IMG/VR virus record: IMGVR_UViG_3300037485_001710
Span: 1-25,864 of that record
Origin: a virus
DNA length: 25,864 nt
Reading direction: 5' to 3' (one strand)
The notes beneath the pieces were generated by a model. The model was given only the letters and a program-made list of their open reading frames with translations. It had not been told where the DNA came from and ran no database searches. A program made the translations under genes and the position numbers. This document shows positions 6,858 through 14,289 of the stretch, piece after piece; position 1 is the stretch's first letter, and each line of letters opens with the position of its first letter.

Positions 6858-7961
6858 ATGGACTATATTACCAACTTATATCGCAGCAAAGCTGAACAAT
6901 TACAAGAACAAGTTAATTTTTTAGAAACTCAATTGCAACAGTTGGATGAAAACTCACCTCCTGCTTCTACTTTTTCTGGTAGTGGTAAGGGTCAACAAAC
7001 CTTTAATGATGAACAACTAAAAGATCAAATGCGTCAATTCAAGAAAAGTGGATTCTTTGGTGCAGAAGTTAGCGATGATAAACAAAGTCAAGAATATAAA
7101 GATGCTCGTGATGAACTAGCTCGTCGTAGTGCACCTAAAAGTGCTCCAGCAGCTCCAGCTCAAACAGCACCAGTAGCAGTAAAAGCCCCTACTCAAAAGA
7201 AATCAGGTTCTGTAGCAGATACCGGTGCTGATGCAGGCGGTTATGGTCCACCATCAAGTATGTATGAGCCTCCAGTACAAGATACTCCAATTGCTCCACC
7301 AGCGAACGCAAGCCCAAGAGTCCAAGCAACAGATGCTGATGGTAAGCCTTCAAATACACCCGAAGCAAGAGGAAATTTACAAAAAGCAGCAATGAATCCA
7401 AGTGGTGCATACACCCCAACTCCCAAAACCAATGAACGTAGAACTCGTGAGAATGCACAACGACAAAATGTTTATAATGATGGTGTAGATCATGGCGGTG
7501 CAAGACCACCAGAACCAACTGCAGCACAAAAAGAATTTGAAGTCAGTACTCAACAACCAACAACTGGTGTTGGTCCAGACGGTGAAACACTTCCACAAGC
7601 AGAAAAACGTGTTCGTGATACCGCTCAAAAAGAAAACAACGCAAAAGCTGGACAATTTGTAAACAATCTACTCTATAACCGTAAGTTCAAGGGTGAGCAA
7701 GATGCAAGAACTCCTGCTCAAGATCCAGACATGGCAAAGGGTGCATATAGTACAAGAAATTCTGGTAATGGAACACCTGATGCTCAACGTGGTCAACACA
7801 GTATGGATCCAGAAACATGGATGGGCAAGGGCACCGATGAGGATCCTATGAGATATGTTCCAAAACAAGTTTCTACTAAAGATGATAGACCAACTTCAGG
7901 TAGAAAGCCTAATTATCCATCATCTACCATGGATTTATTAAAATTATATGGTGTAAAATAA
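6858..7961 (+). CDS. Disordered Pro/Ala/Gln-rich protein with N-terminal coiled coil (367 aa)
   Basis: The first 35 residues (from MDYITNLYRSKAEQLQEQ) form a clear heptad-like helix. The rest is disordered: Ala/Pro-rich linkers (about 95-150) and Gly/Pro/Asn/Thr-rich segments with scattered Arg and Lys to the C-terminus (KLYGVK). The N-terminal helix resembles that of the next gene product (MSYLTDYYKKQCVLLEERLQ), suggesting a shared docking or oligomerisation tag. The gene has its own late promoter and AAAGGA, and its stop overlaps the next ATG (TAATG). Together with its neighbours it looks like part of a set of late, unstructured virion or scaffold-associated proteins. I cannot name a family. 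Confidence 0.5.
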   Translation: MDYITNLYRSKAEQLQEQVNFLETQLQQLDENSPPASTFSGSGKGQQTFNDEQLKDQMRQFKKSGFFGAEVSDDKQSQEYKDARDELARRSAPKSAPAAPAQTAPVAVKAPTQKKSGSVADTGADAGGYGPPSSMYEPPVQDTPIAPPANASPRVQATDADGKPSNTPEARGNLQKAAMNPSGAYTPTPKTNERRTRENAQRQNVYNDGVDHGGARPPEPTAAQKEFEVSTQQPTTGVGPDGETLPQAEKRVRDTAQKENNAKAGQFVNNLLYNRKFKGEQDARTPAQDPDMAKGAYSTRNSGNGTPDAQRGQHSMDPETWMGKGTDEDPMRYVPKQVSTKDDRPTSGRKPNYPSSTMDLLKLYGVK

Positions 7962-8833
7962 TGTCTTATCTGACAGATTATTATAAAAAACAATGTGTAT
8001 TATTAGAAGAAAGACTACAATATCTTTCTTCTAAAATTCATACATTACAACATAATCTATCAGAAGAGAGCGGTGATAAACTTGCTAGCATGGATTTAGA
8101 ACAGTTTGAAAGATGGATTGAGGGGAATCCAGGTGGCGCGGGCATGGCACGAACTATGAGACAAGCGGGTAGAGTTCGTTTAGGTTTACCGCCAGATCCA
8201 GCTCCGGGAGCACCAAAAGGAAGTCCAGATATGCCCAAGGGTGTTGATGGTAAACGAGCTTCTTATGCTCAAAGAGCCAAAGAAGGTATAAAGAATGCAG
8301 ATTTTAGTCCCAAAAATATAGCTAAAAATGTTGGTAATCTAGCTGTAGGTCTTCCAGTTTTTATGGGAACAGAATATGCTGTTAACAAAGGATTGGAAAG
8401 TGTTGGGGTAAAAAATAGACATGCAAGGGGAGTTCCTGCTGCGGCGGTAGGTGGAGCTGTTGCCGATGTTGTAACCCCAATAGTGTTGGGTGGCGGTATT
8501 CCTACTCTGGGTGCTGCGGGTAAATTGGCTGGGAAAGGTGGATTATATGGGTTGGCAGCATATGGTGCTTTAGAAGTAGCTGATGCTATAAACAATATAG
8601 AAATAAATTCACGAACTGGTAAAAAAGTTGAAGATTGGACTGGTGAAGCTTTATACAATTACGTCCCACCAGTTACGATGGCAACAAATCTAATTGCTGG
8701 TAGTTCACCATTTGCAGGATTAGGTGGTAAAAATACTGCAACTGGTGTTCCAGGTGGCGAACGAGCACGAGTTCTAAAAAATGCACGAGAAGATCCAACA
8801 TTTAAAGTTGATACCCGAGGTAAAATAAAATGA
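7961..8833 (+). CDS. Gly/Ala-rich hydrophobic protein, possible internal or membrane-active virion protein (290 aa)
   Basis: It has an N-terminal coiled coil (residues 1-35), a Pro/Gly linker (about 60-95), then a long Gly/Ala/Val-rich stretch with weakly hydrophobic segments (about 110-230, including VADVVTPIVLGGGIPTLG and GGLYGLAAYGALEVADAI), and a basic tail. Such glycine-alanine hydrophobic stretches occur in phage ejection or pore proteins that enter the host envelope, so that role is possible. There is no signal peptide. It is coupled to the upstream gene (TAATG) and overlaps the downstream gene by 4 nt (ATGA). The function is inferred from composition and position. Confidence 0.45.
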   Translation: MSYLTDYYKKQCVLLEERLQYLSSKIHTLQHNLSEESGDKLASMDLEQFERWIEGNPGGAGMARTMRQAGRVRLGLPPDPAPGAPKGSPDMPKGVDGKRASYAQRAKEGIKNADFSPKNIAKNVGNLAVGLPVFMGTEYAVNKGLESVGVKNRHARGVPAAAVGGAVADVVTPIVLGGGIPTLGAAGKLAGKGGLYGLAAYGALEVADAINNIEINSRTGKKVEDWTGEALYNYVPPVTMATNLIAGSSPFAGLGGKNTATGVPGGERARVLKNAREDPTFKVDTRGKIK

Positions 8834-9459
8834 AATATCTCTGCACAAGTGAAACGTTATTTGCCACAATAAATAAACTCAATGAAGATATTAAAGGTAG
8901 AGTTGTTAGAGAAGTTGGTGAGATACTTCTACCTTCGGTTGAAAAAACAGTAGAACGAGCTATTAAGTCTACTAAAAATTATTTTTATGGAAAACCTACA
9001 ATATCACCTTTACTCGATCCAGCTGAAAAACAGATATTAAACAACCTTTATAAACCACCCGCAACATATCCGTTAGTTCCATATAAAGCTCCAGCTAATA
9101 CAAATCCCATTGTACATGCTCCACCACAAGAGATAGGAATTCCTGGAAGAAATACAAAGGGACAAATAGCTGTATATCGTAAACCAAAAGCTAAAAATGA
9201 GATCGAACCTTATAAATTTGAAAAAATTAAAGCAGATACAGATCCAAAACCAATAGTAAAACCAGATCCAAAACCAAAGGTTAAAGAACCAAAACCAAAG
9301 GTTAAAGAGGCACCACCAAAATTTGGATTTCCCTTTGGTGGAATTGATACACCAAATAGAGGAGCAGGTTCTATAAATGAACCAGCCTCTATAAGCGATC
9401 TTCCTTTGAATTTAAGAGTAGATTCTATTGGTTCATACGCAACACGACAGAGAATGTAA
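8830..9459 (+). CDS. Pro/Lys-rich low-complexity protein (209 aa)
   Basis: A helical first third (residues 1-60) is followed by proline-rich sequence with short tandem repeats (DPKPIVKPDPKPK and KEPKPKVKE, about residues 138-160), a TonB-like rigid rod composition, and a Gly/Asn/Ser tail. The start overlaps the previous stop (ATGA) and GAGG lies about 10 nt upstream. It is the last gene of the 5226-9459 low-complexity group; after it a sigma70-like promoter begins a different unit. It may be a spacer or anchor protein in the virion. No homologous family is recognised. Confidence 0.45.
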   Translation: MKYLCTSETLFATINKLNEDIKGRVVREVGEILLPSVEKTVERAIKSTKNYFYGKPTISPLLDPAEKQILNNLYKPPATYPLVPYKAPANTNPIVHAPPQEIGIPGRNTKGQIAVYRKPKAKNEIEPYKFEKIKADTDPKPIVKPDPKPKVKEPKPKVKEAPPKFGFPFGGIDTPNRGAGSINEPASISDLPLNLRVDSIGSYATRQRM

Positions 9460-9466
9460 TATATTA

Positions 9467-9494
9467 TTGCATATTAGAAAATGTGATGTATACT
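9467..9494 (+). promoter_or_regulatory. Sigma70-like early promoter
   Basis: TTGCAT (9467-9472), a 16-nt spacer, then TATACT (9489-9494), upstream of the PD-(D/E)XK nuclease gene at 9511. It has the same 16-nt spacing as the three minus-strand sigma70-like promoters in this window. The leader would be about 10 nt. Confidence 0.5.
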
Positions 9495-9510
9495 TGTTTG
9501 GTGAAAATAT

Positions 9511-10179
9511 ATGTCTAGTATTCCTTTTAAACAATTCGTTCATAAAGATTTATTAATTGAAGGTGAAATAAAAGAAGCTGGTATAGATGGAAAACGTCTA
9601 TACCAAACTCCTGAAGGTATTTTTCCTTCTGTAACCTCTGTTGTTGGATTTAAAAAACAACAATTCTTTGCTGAATGGAGACGAAAGAATCCAGAGGAAA
9701 GCAAACGAGTTTTAGCTAGAGGTACTAAGTTTCATGGTATTATTGAAAAATATTTAAATAATGAAGATTTAGATATTGATAATATGCATTCTGGAATGAA
9801 ATCTTTATTTTCAATTATAAGACCAGAAATAGATAAGATTGATAATATTGTAGCACTAGAAACTCCGCTATGGTCTAAAATACTTCAACTGGCTGGTCGT
9901 ACCGATTGTATTGCAGAATATGATGGTAAATTATCAATTATAGATTTTAAAGCAAGCACTAAAGAAAAACGTGAACGTGATATTGATAATTACTTTACGC
10001 AAGCAACTGCATATTCATTGATGTTTCAGGAACGTACTGGAATTATTATTGAAAATTTTGCTATTTTAATTGCGTGTGAAGATGGAAGACCACAGGTATT
10101 TCAAGGAAATCCACTGAAATATGTCAGAGAATTAAAAAATCATATTACATATTATAGGAATCATAATGGCTTGGGATAA
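9511..10179 (+). CDS. PD-(D/E)XK nuclease, RecB/Cas4-like exonuclease (222 aa)
   Basis: The nuclease core is visible in order: R70-G-x-x-x-H75 in the helix, E117, GRTD with D132, D145-F-K147 (the D-x-K strand), and Q164xxxY168. These are the RecB/Cas4-type signatures of PD-(D/E)XK exonucleases, which cut or resect DNA with a divalent metal. The N-terminal PSVTSVVGF segment also occurs in phage members of this family. It would process host or phage DNA during replication and recombination. Its sigma70-like promoter suggests early expression, unlike the late genes around it. It overlaps the next gene by 14 nt. No Fe-S cysteine cluster like that of Cas4 is visible, so exonuclease is safer than Cas4. 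Confidence 0.8.
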   Translation: MSSIPFKQFVHKDLLIEGEIKEAGIDGKRLYQTPEGIFPSVTSVVGFKKQQFFAEWRRKNPEESKRVLARGTKFHGIIEKYLNNEDLDIDNMHSGMKSLFSIIRPEIDKIDNIVALETPLWSKILQLAGRTDCIAEYDGKLSIIDFKASTKEKRERDIDNYFTQATAYSLMFQERTGIIIENFAILIACEDGRPQVFQGNPLKYVRELKNHITYYRNHNGLG

Positions 10180-10771
10180 AGCAGATAAAACAGTAGAAGA
10201 CTTAGTCAATCAAAGAGGAACCAAATTATGGACTCAAATGAATGACAATTCAAAGGCATCAAAAAAACGAGAGTTATTTGTAGCCCAGTATGGTGGATTC
10301 TTTAAACAAGAAGGTAAATATTGGGTATGGGTTAGTGCTATTACTTTGCACAATGGATATTGGCTTAAACGAGCCGATACTGGTGAAAAAACATTCTTTA
10401 CCAATATGGCAGAATTTGCTAAAGAACAAGCAATGACCTCTGGAAAGATATGTGAGCTTTTAAATGGTAAACGTAAAACATATAAAGGTTGGACAGCAGT
10501 TGAACTAAGACCAGTAAAAGATAGTGTTGCGCCAAATATTAAACTAAAAGCACCTAAAAAGAAACAAACAAGAAGCACTAAAACAGTGACTTTTGTTGAT
10601 TTGCAGACTAATAGTATTTTTACAGTTAATAATCTGTCTGAATTTGCTAAGAATAACAGTCTTGATTATAGCAAGATCAAAAAACTAGCAAATGGTAAAT
10701 GTAAAACTTATAAAAATTTAAAGTTATATAATCCGTTGGAACAATATAAGGAATCTCCAGAGCCTAAATAA
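10166..10771 (+). CDS. Tandem NUMOD/IENR1-like DNA-binding protein (201 aa)
   Basis: Two copies of a roughly 40-residue module lie at about residues 72-112 and 147-188. Each has the pattern aromatic/F-x-N-(hydrophobic)-x-E-F-A-K, then a short helix ending in (L/A)NGKxKTYK. This is the style of the NUMOD1/IENR1 helix-turn-helix found in the DNA-binding tails of GIY-YIG and HNH homing endonucleases, but no nuclease motif is present. A Lys/Arg-rich linker joins the modules (about 126-138). The gene overlaps the upstream PD-(D/E)XK gene by 14 nt, so the two are coupled and may act together. It could be a regulator, or a homing-enzyme remnant kept as a DNA-binding protein. Confidence 0.6.
   Translation: MAWDKADKTVEDLVNQRGTKLWTQMNDNSKASKKRELFVAQYGGFFKQEGKYWVWVSAITLHNGYWLKRADTGEKTFFTNMAEFAKEQAMTSGKICELLNGKRKTYKGWTAVELRPVKDSVAPNIKLKAPKKKQTRSTKTVTFVDLQTNSIFTVNNLSEFAKNNSLDYSKIKKLANGKCKTYKNLKLYNPLEQYKESPEPK
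10764..10770 (+). promoter_or_regulatory. Late-box variant CTAAATA overlapping a stop codon
   Basis: CTAAATA contains most of the TAA stop of the preceding gene and ends 7 nt before the ATG at 10778. The same arrangement occurs at 13313 and, on the minus strand, at 18663. Confidence 0.4.
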
Positions 10772-10777
10772 TTGGAG

Positions 10778-13150
10778 ATGAACTTTAAAACACTTTTAGA
10801 ACAAATTTTACATAAAACCGACCTTCAAGAAGGAAATCCAGTTCTTAGTGGGGTTTCTGAAAAGAAGGAACGCGCTAAATCAAATTCTACGGATAACAAA
10901 TCCAAAGATGCAGCACGTAAACGTGTAGAACGTTCACGTGAAATACCACGGGATAAAAAATCTAAACAAGAATTGCTCAAAGATGTTATTATCGTTGAAA
11001 TAAAATCAACTGGTATACGTCAAATTATTTTTAAAGATTCGTTTAATGCCGGTATTCATGAAAAACTCAATAAAGGTGAAGTATCTTTAGGTGAAGCCCA
11101 ACAGGTTACTCAAAGTGAGAAGTTTGAAAAAACTCGAGCATCAACATTATTAGGATTGGGTGGCAAAGAAGATAACGACAAAGATGGATCAAAGAAGAGT
11201 AAAGGTGAAGAAAAATCTAGAGATGAAGCTAAACCAGCTTCATCACAAGATAAAGAAGTAAAAGAAAAACCTAAAGCCAAACGAATGAGTAAGGATCAGA
11301 TGCTTCAATCCATGACTCAAATGACTCCAGAACAATTGGTTGGAATGCCATCTGACCTTCGTAATGAATATTTTAAGATGGTCAGAAAGCCAACGGCAAA
11401 TAATGATTTTGATAAAATGTCATATGAAAATTTAAGTATCGACTACGGACTATCTAATGTCAGTAGTGCTCCATACAATGAACAAGTAATGAATGCACTT
11501 GTCTTTTTAGCGAAACTTAAAACTGGTGCCAGCGATCAAGAAGTACAAACCTATTTTTCATTAGCTCCTGATGCTAGAGAGTTTACTCGTTCTGCATTTT
11601 TTACTGCAAGAAAGATTCTATCTCAGATCGGTGATCAATGTCTTCAAAATTTATTAACAAACGTTGAGACAACTGGCAAACCCGTTAATGCTGATGGGAA
11701 TCCTGATATGGAATGCGGAGAGTATAAATTTAAAATAGCTGCTGGCGGAGAAATATCTTTTTCTAGTACAGAATTTGATCAGAGTAATAAGAATTTTAAA
11801 AACTATGTTAGCAATTCTTTTACTCAAGCATTATCAAATCCAGAATTAATTGAAAATGATCCACAACTAAAGACTGCATTTCAAAAAATGCAACAAGGAA
11901 AAGAACTATTTTCTAAGATTTTAGTACCCGATGAATTGGTTGCACAAATTCAAGCAGATCCAGCATTATTAAAAAAGTTGCAACAAGCACAAATCATGGG
12001 TCCAGATGGTAACGCAATCGGTACTATTTTTGATGAAAATGGAAATTTAAATCCATTAGCCTCTGTTTCCAATTATACTAAAGCCTGGGAAGATGGTGCA
12101 AAGGATTTAATAAAAGGTAAGTCTAAGAAAAATGGATTAAAAACCAATATTATCAATAGTTTGTTAAAAACTATTTTACGTGGAGATAATATAACACAAC
12201 CTGATCAAGCTCCAAATCATATTGTTACTATTAATGGTATTTTACCAATGACAGATGATTATTTTAATCAAATTTCTCAGAATTCTGATATTGAAATAAA
12301 ACCTTCCGAAGATATCATCACACCTTCAAATGTTTTAAATTATAAAACATCTGCTGCACAATTGTTAAAAAGTTATACAACAGTCGTTGAAGCTGCTCAA
12401 CCTAAGAAAAAAGAATCTTTAGAAAGCCTACTAGTTCAAAGAGATTCTATTGAACCAATTGGAATAATGGTAAATTCAATTGTAAAAAATCATGACTTTA
12501 GATTAAATGGAAGTTTGTTACCTGGATTTAATACTAAGGATTTGAATGGTGTACAATATAACTATGTTACTATTGGTAAAAAGACTATAAAAATTCCAGT
12601 ATTGAAAGGTGAAAATATAAGCAATGAAGTTCTGGGTGAATGTTCATTGTTTATTAATGATATTCTAATTGAATCATTAACAAATAATTTTGTGTTAACT
12701 GATTTGGTTCGTAATGAACTCGTAAGTGAAACTGAAGCTGGATTTATTTTTAATTCTACAGAATTGTTAACTGAAAATTCTGAGTATGTAATGCTCAATG
12801 TATCTTCAATCTATGAAAACATCATGGAAAGGATAATTGACGAACCGCTTCGTCTTACTGGATTCATTGGTGACATAATGGTAGAGGTATATCAACGAGA
12901 TTATAAAAAAGAATATAAAAACTACCACGGTAAGAAGAAACAAAGAAAAGAACGGTCTGCACGAGGGACTGCACGAGACTTAATGATTAAAAAGGGTAGA
13001 GCTAAAAAAGGTGATGGTAAGGATATTGATCATAAAAGACCTCTTCGTAGCGGTGGTTCAAAAGGTATAAATAATTTAAGAGTTCGTGATAAGTCTGCAA
13101 ATAGAGCAGATAATGGTCATCACAAGGGTGAACACCAAAATAGAGATTAA
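10778..13150 (+). CDS. Large late protein with C-terminal HNH module (790 aa)
   Basis: The start is taken at the ATG (MNFKTLLEQILHK) rather than a TTG two codons upstream, because of the CTAAATA box 7 nt before it and the similarity of the opening to the gene at 13329 (MKFKTLIKTITK). Residues 1-18 end LQE-G, fitting the (I/L)-x-E|(A/G/S) prohead-protease rule. Then come a Lys/Ser/Glu-rich disordered region (20-170), a large helical and mixed central region without a recognised family, and a C-terminal HNH-like module (about 705-775): a RDYKKEYKNYHG segment, Arg-rich RSARGTARDLMIKKGRAKKG, and GKDIDHKRPL with a following NNLRVRDKSANR. That module is widespread in phages, often as a stand-alone nuclease. 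The fusion suggests a nuclease carried in, or acting during assembly of, the virion; this is inference. Confidence 0.6.
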   Translation: MNFKTLLEQILHKTDLQEGNPVLSGVSEKKERAKSNSTDNKSKDAARKRVERSREIPRDKKSKQELLKDVIIVEIKSTGIRQIIFKDSFNAGIHEKLNKGEVSLGEAQQVTQSEKFEKTRASTLLGLGGKEDNDKDGSKKSKGEEKSRDEAKPASSQDKEVKEKPKAKRMSKDQMLQSMTQMTPEQLVGMPSDLRNEYFKMVRKPTANNDFDKMSYENLSIDYGLSNVSSAPYNEQVMNALVFLAKLKTGASDQEVQTYFSLAPDAREFTRSAFFTARKILSQIGDQCLQNLLTNVETTGKPVNADGNPDMECGEYKFKIAAGGEISFSSTEFDQSNKNFKNYVSNSFTQALSNPELIENDPQLKTAFQKMQQGKELFSKILVPDELVAQIQADPALLKKLQQAQIMGPDGNAIGTIFDENGNLNPLASVSNYTKAWEDGAKDLIKGKSKKNGLKTNIINSLLKTILRGDNITQPDQAPNHIVTINGILPMTDDYFNQISQNSDIEIKPSEDIITPSNVLNYKTSAAQLLKSYTTVVEAAQPKKKESLESLLVQRDSIEPIGIMVNSIVKNHDFRLNGSLLPGFNTKDLNGVQYNYVTIGKKTIKIPVLKGENISNEVLGECSLFINDILIESLTNNFVLTDLVRNELVSETEAGFIFNSTELLTENSEYVMLNVSSIYENIMERIIDEPLRLTGFIGDIMVEVYQRDYKKEYKNYHGKKKQRKERSARGTARDLMIKKGRAKKGDGKDIDHKRPLRSGGSKGINNLRVRDKSANRADNGHHKGEHQNRD

Positions 13151-13152
13151 TA

Positions 13153-13320
13153 ATGAAAAAGAGCAGTTTAACCAAAATTACAAAAGCCAATACATTATCC
13201 AAAAATAAATGTGGATTAAAAGCAATTCAAGAAAATATTGCCAATAGTACCATAAAATCTCTGAATGAACAAGTTTACAACCCAGACATCTATGGGCTAA
13301 TAAGAAATAGGACTAAATAA
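13153..13320 (+). CDS. Small basic protein (55 aa)
   Basis: A short open frame starting MKKSSLTKITKANTLSKNK and ending LIRNRTK, three bases after the preceding stop (TAATAATG). It is Lys/Asn-rich with a basic N-terminus. The frame fills an otherwise empty 178-bp gap exactly: its TAA stop lies in the CTAAATA box before the next gene. The ribosome-binding sequence is weak. I do not recognise a family. The tight fit between neighbours is the main support. Confidence 0.5.
   Translation: MKKSSLTKITKANTLSKNKCGLKAIQENIANSTIKSLNEQVYNPDIYGLIRNRTK
13313..13319 (+). promoter_or_regulatory. Late-box variant CTAAATA
   Basis: ACTAAATA overlaps the stop codon of the 55-aa ORF and ends 9 nt before the ATG at 13329, with AAAGGA between. 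Confidence 0.4.
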
Positions 13321-13328
13321 AGGACACC

Positions 13329-13883
13329 ATGAAATTTAAAACACTAATCAAAACCATCACAAAACTCGTTGAAAATGCGGGTGAAGCATCTGTTGGAGAC
13401 GGTCTTTATAGCGATCCTAGAGCCCCACAAGGTCAATCTCCCCTCACCGACAAGGGAACCTTCAACCTAGCTCTCCCAAGGCAAATAGATGCTATTAACG
13501 CTATGTTGTACACCTTCTCCTGCAGAGATTATATCAACCCAGAGTCAATTTTAGGGGTTGTACAACAAAAATTAAATCTTGTAGGATTAGATTTTGCGTA
13601 TCCAAAAACAGGAATGCCAGATGGTCTTAATACCTTTGAACTAGTTCAATATGGAAGCACCCAACTTGGCGTATATGGGCAGAATCCGTATGATGATGTC
13701 AATAAGGCTGGATTCAAACAAGGTGATGGTATTAAAGAAAAATTGGGACATTCATTAGCCCTAACTGTTAACATTACACTTCAACCAAATCATCTTCGTA
13801 AAGTAAGTCTGGTAATTGTTCCAACAGCAACCTCTTCATATAATTTAGATTTGGATAAGCATGACTGTGGCTGCAAACACTGA
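13329..13883 (+). CDS. Conserved-looking late protein of unknown function (184 aa)
   Basis: Opens MKFKTLIKTITKLVENAGEAS, an amphipathic N-terminus with two possible prohead-protease sites (LVE at 13-15; AGE|A at 17-20). The rest is a compact domain rich in Gly, Pro, Asp and Asn loops with a final beta segment (LALTVNITLQPNHLRKVSLVIV). It ends in a Cys/His pair sequence (CGCKH) overlapping the next gene. It has good AAAGGA and a CTAAATA box 9 nt upstream. Its local codon use at the start (tcc, ctc, cta) is richer in C than that of its neighbours. The context of conserved late proteins suggests a role in head assembly or the virion, but no specific function can be read. Confidence 0.5.
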   Translation: MKFKTLIKTITKLVENAGEASVGDGLYSDPRAPQGQSPLTDKGTFNLALPRQIDAINAMLYTFSCRDYINPESILGVVQQKLNLVGLDFAYPKTGMPDGLNTFELVQYGSTQLGVYGQNPYDDVNKAGFKQGDGIKEKLGHSLALTVNITLQPNHLRKVSLVIVPTATSSYNLDLDKHDCGCKH

Positions 13884-14289
13884 GATCATAATGCTTGATA
13901 AAAATACTCCCCTGACAGAAGATATATTTCTCGAATTCTGTCAGGGCTGTTATTTTAACAGTGAGTGCACAGGCAAAGCAGAATTCATGGATGATCTGAA
14001 GAGAATCAAATATGTAAAAAGACTTTTACAGAAGATTCATAAACATAAAACTTTAAAGTCAATTCGTGAACGACTTATAATAAATCATATAATAATTTTA
14101 AGAAATGTGTTTGGAGAAGAAAATGCCATACGCATTTTATTTTTTAAAGTTGAACCAAGACTATATTCGTATTTAAAATCATTTACTGTATTCTTAAATT
14201 TTAATATTAAGAATTTACCAGAAGTCAAATATCTGGAATTGAATACAGATCCAAGAGTAGATAGAAAATTACTACAGGTTGAAAAATGA
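13861..14289 (+). CDS. Conserved small late protein of T4-like marine phages (142 aa)
   Basis: The central part resembles a family of small proteins in T4-like cyanophages: an acidic start, a (D/E)-F-x-D-D-L-K-R-x-K-Y-x-K-R-L-L segment, then RERLIINHIIILRNVFG and a LFFKVEPRLYSYLK segment. Its role is unknown; in such genomes it sits among late genes. A Cys cluster (FCQGCYFNSEC) is present near residues 36-46. Two starts are possible. The ATG at 13861 has GGAT about 5 nt upstream and overlaps the previous gene by 23 nt; the ATG at 13891 (MLDKNTPLTEDIF) lies closer to the conserved part. A perfect 11-bp hairpin sits just after the second start. The downstream overlap is ATGA. Confidence 0.55.
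   Translation: MTVAANTEIIMLDKNTPLTEDIFLEFCQGCYFNSECTGKAEFMDDLKRIKYVKRLLQKIHKHKTLKSIRERLIINHIIILRNVFGEENAIRILFFKVEPRLYSYLKSFTVFLNFNIKNLPEVKYLELNTDPRVDRKLLQVEK
13910..13946 (+). repeat. Perfect 11-bp inverted repeat inside a coding start region
   Basis: ccctgacagaa (13910-13920) and ttctgtcaggg (13936-13946) are exact complements separated by 15 nt. The hairpin starts 19 nt after the A of the ATG at 13891 and lies within codons for TPLTEDIFLEFCQG. There is no T-run, so it is not an intrinsic terminator. It could act on translation or mRNA stability. Confidence 0.7.

Noticed and set aside
7189-7527. Minus-strand frames opposite the 6858 gene
   Set aside because: His/Leu-rich translations typical of antisense of Gln/Pro-rich coding sequence; no start signals.
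8269-8658. Minus-strand open frame of 129 codons opposite the Gly/Ala-rich gene
   Set aside because: It is the antisense of a biased-composition gene, gives Pro/Ala/Thr-rich sequence without motifs, and lacks a promoter or ribosome-binding site.
9511-10179. Naming the PD-(D/E)XK protein Cas4
   Set aside because: The four-cysteine Fe-S cluster of Cas4 is not visible and there are no other CRISPR genes here.
10234-10578. Minus-strand frame of 114 codons opposite the NUMOD-like gene
   Set aside because: Overlaps a gene with a clear domain pattern and has no supporting signals.
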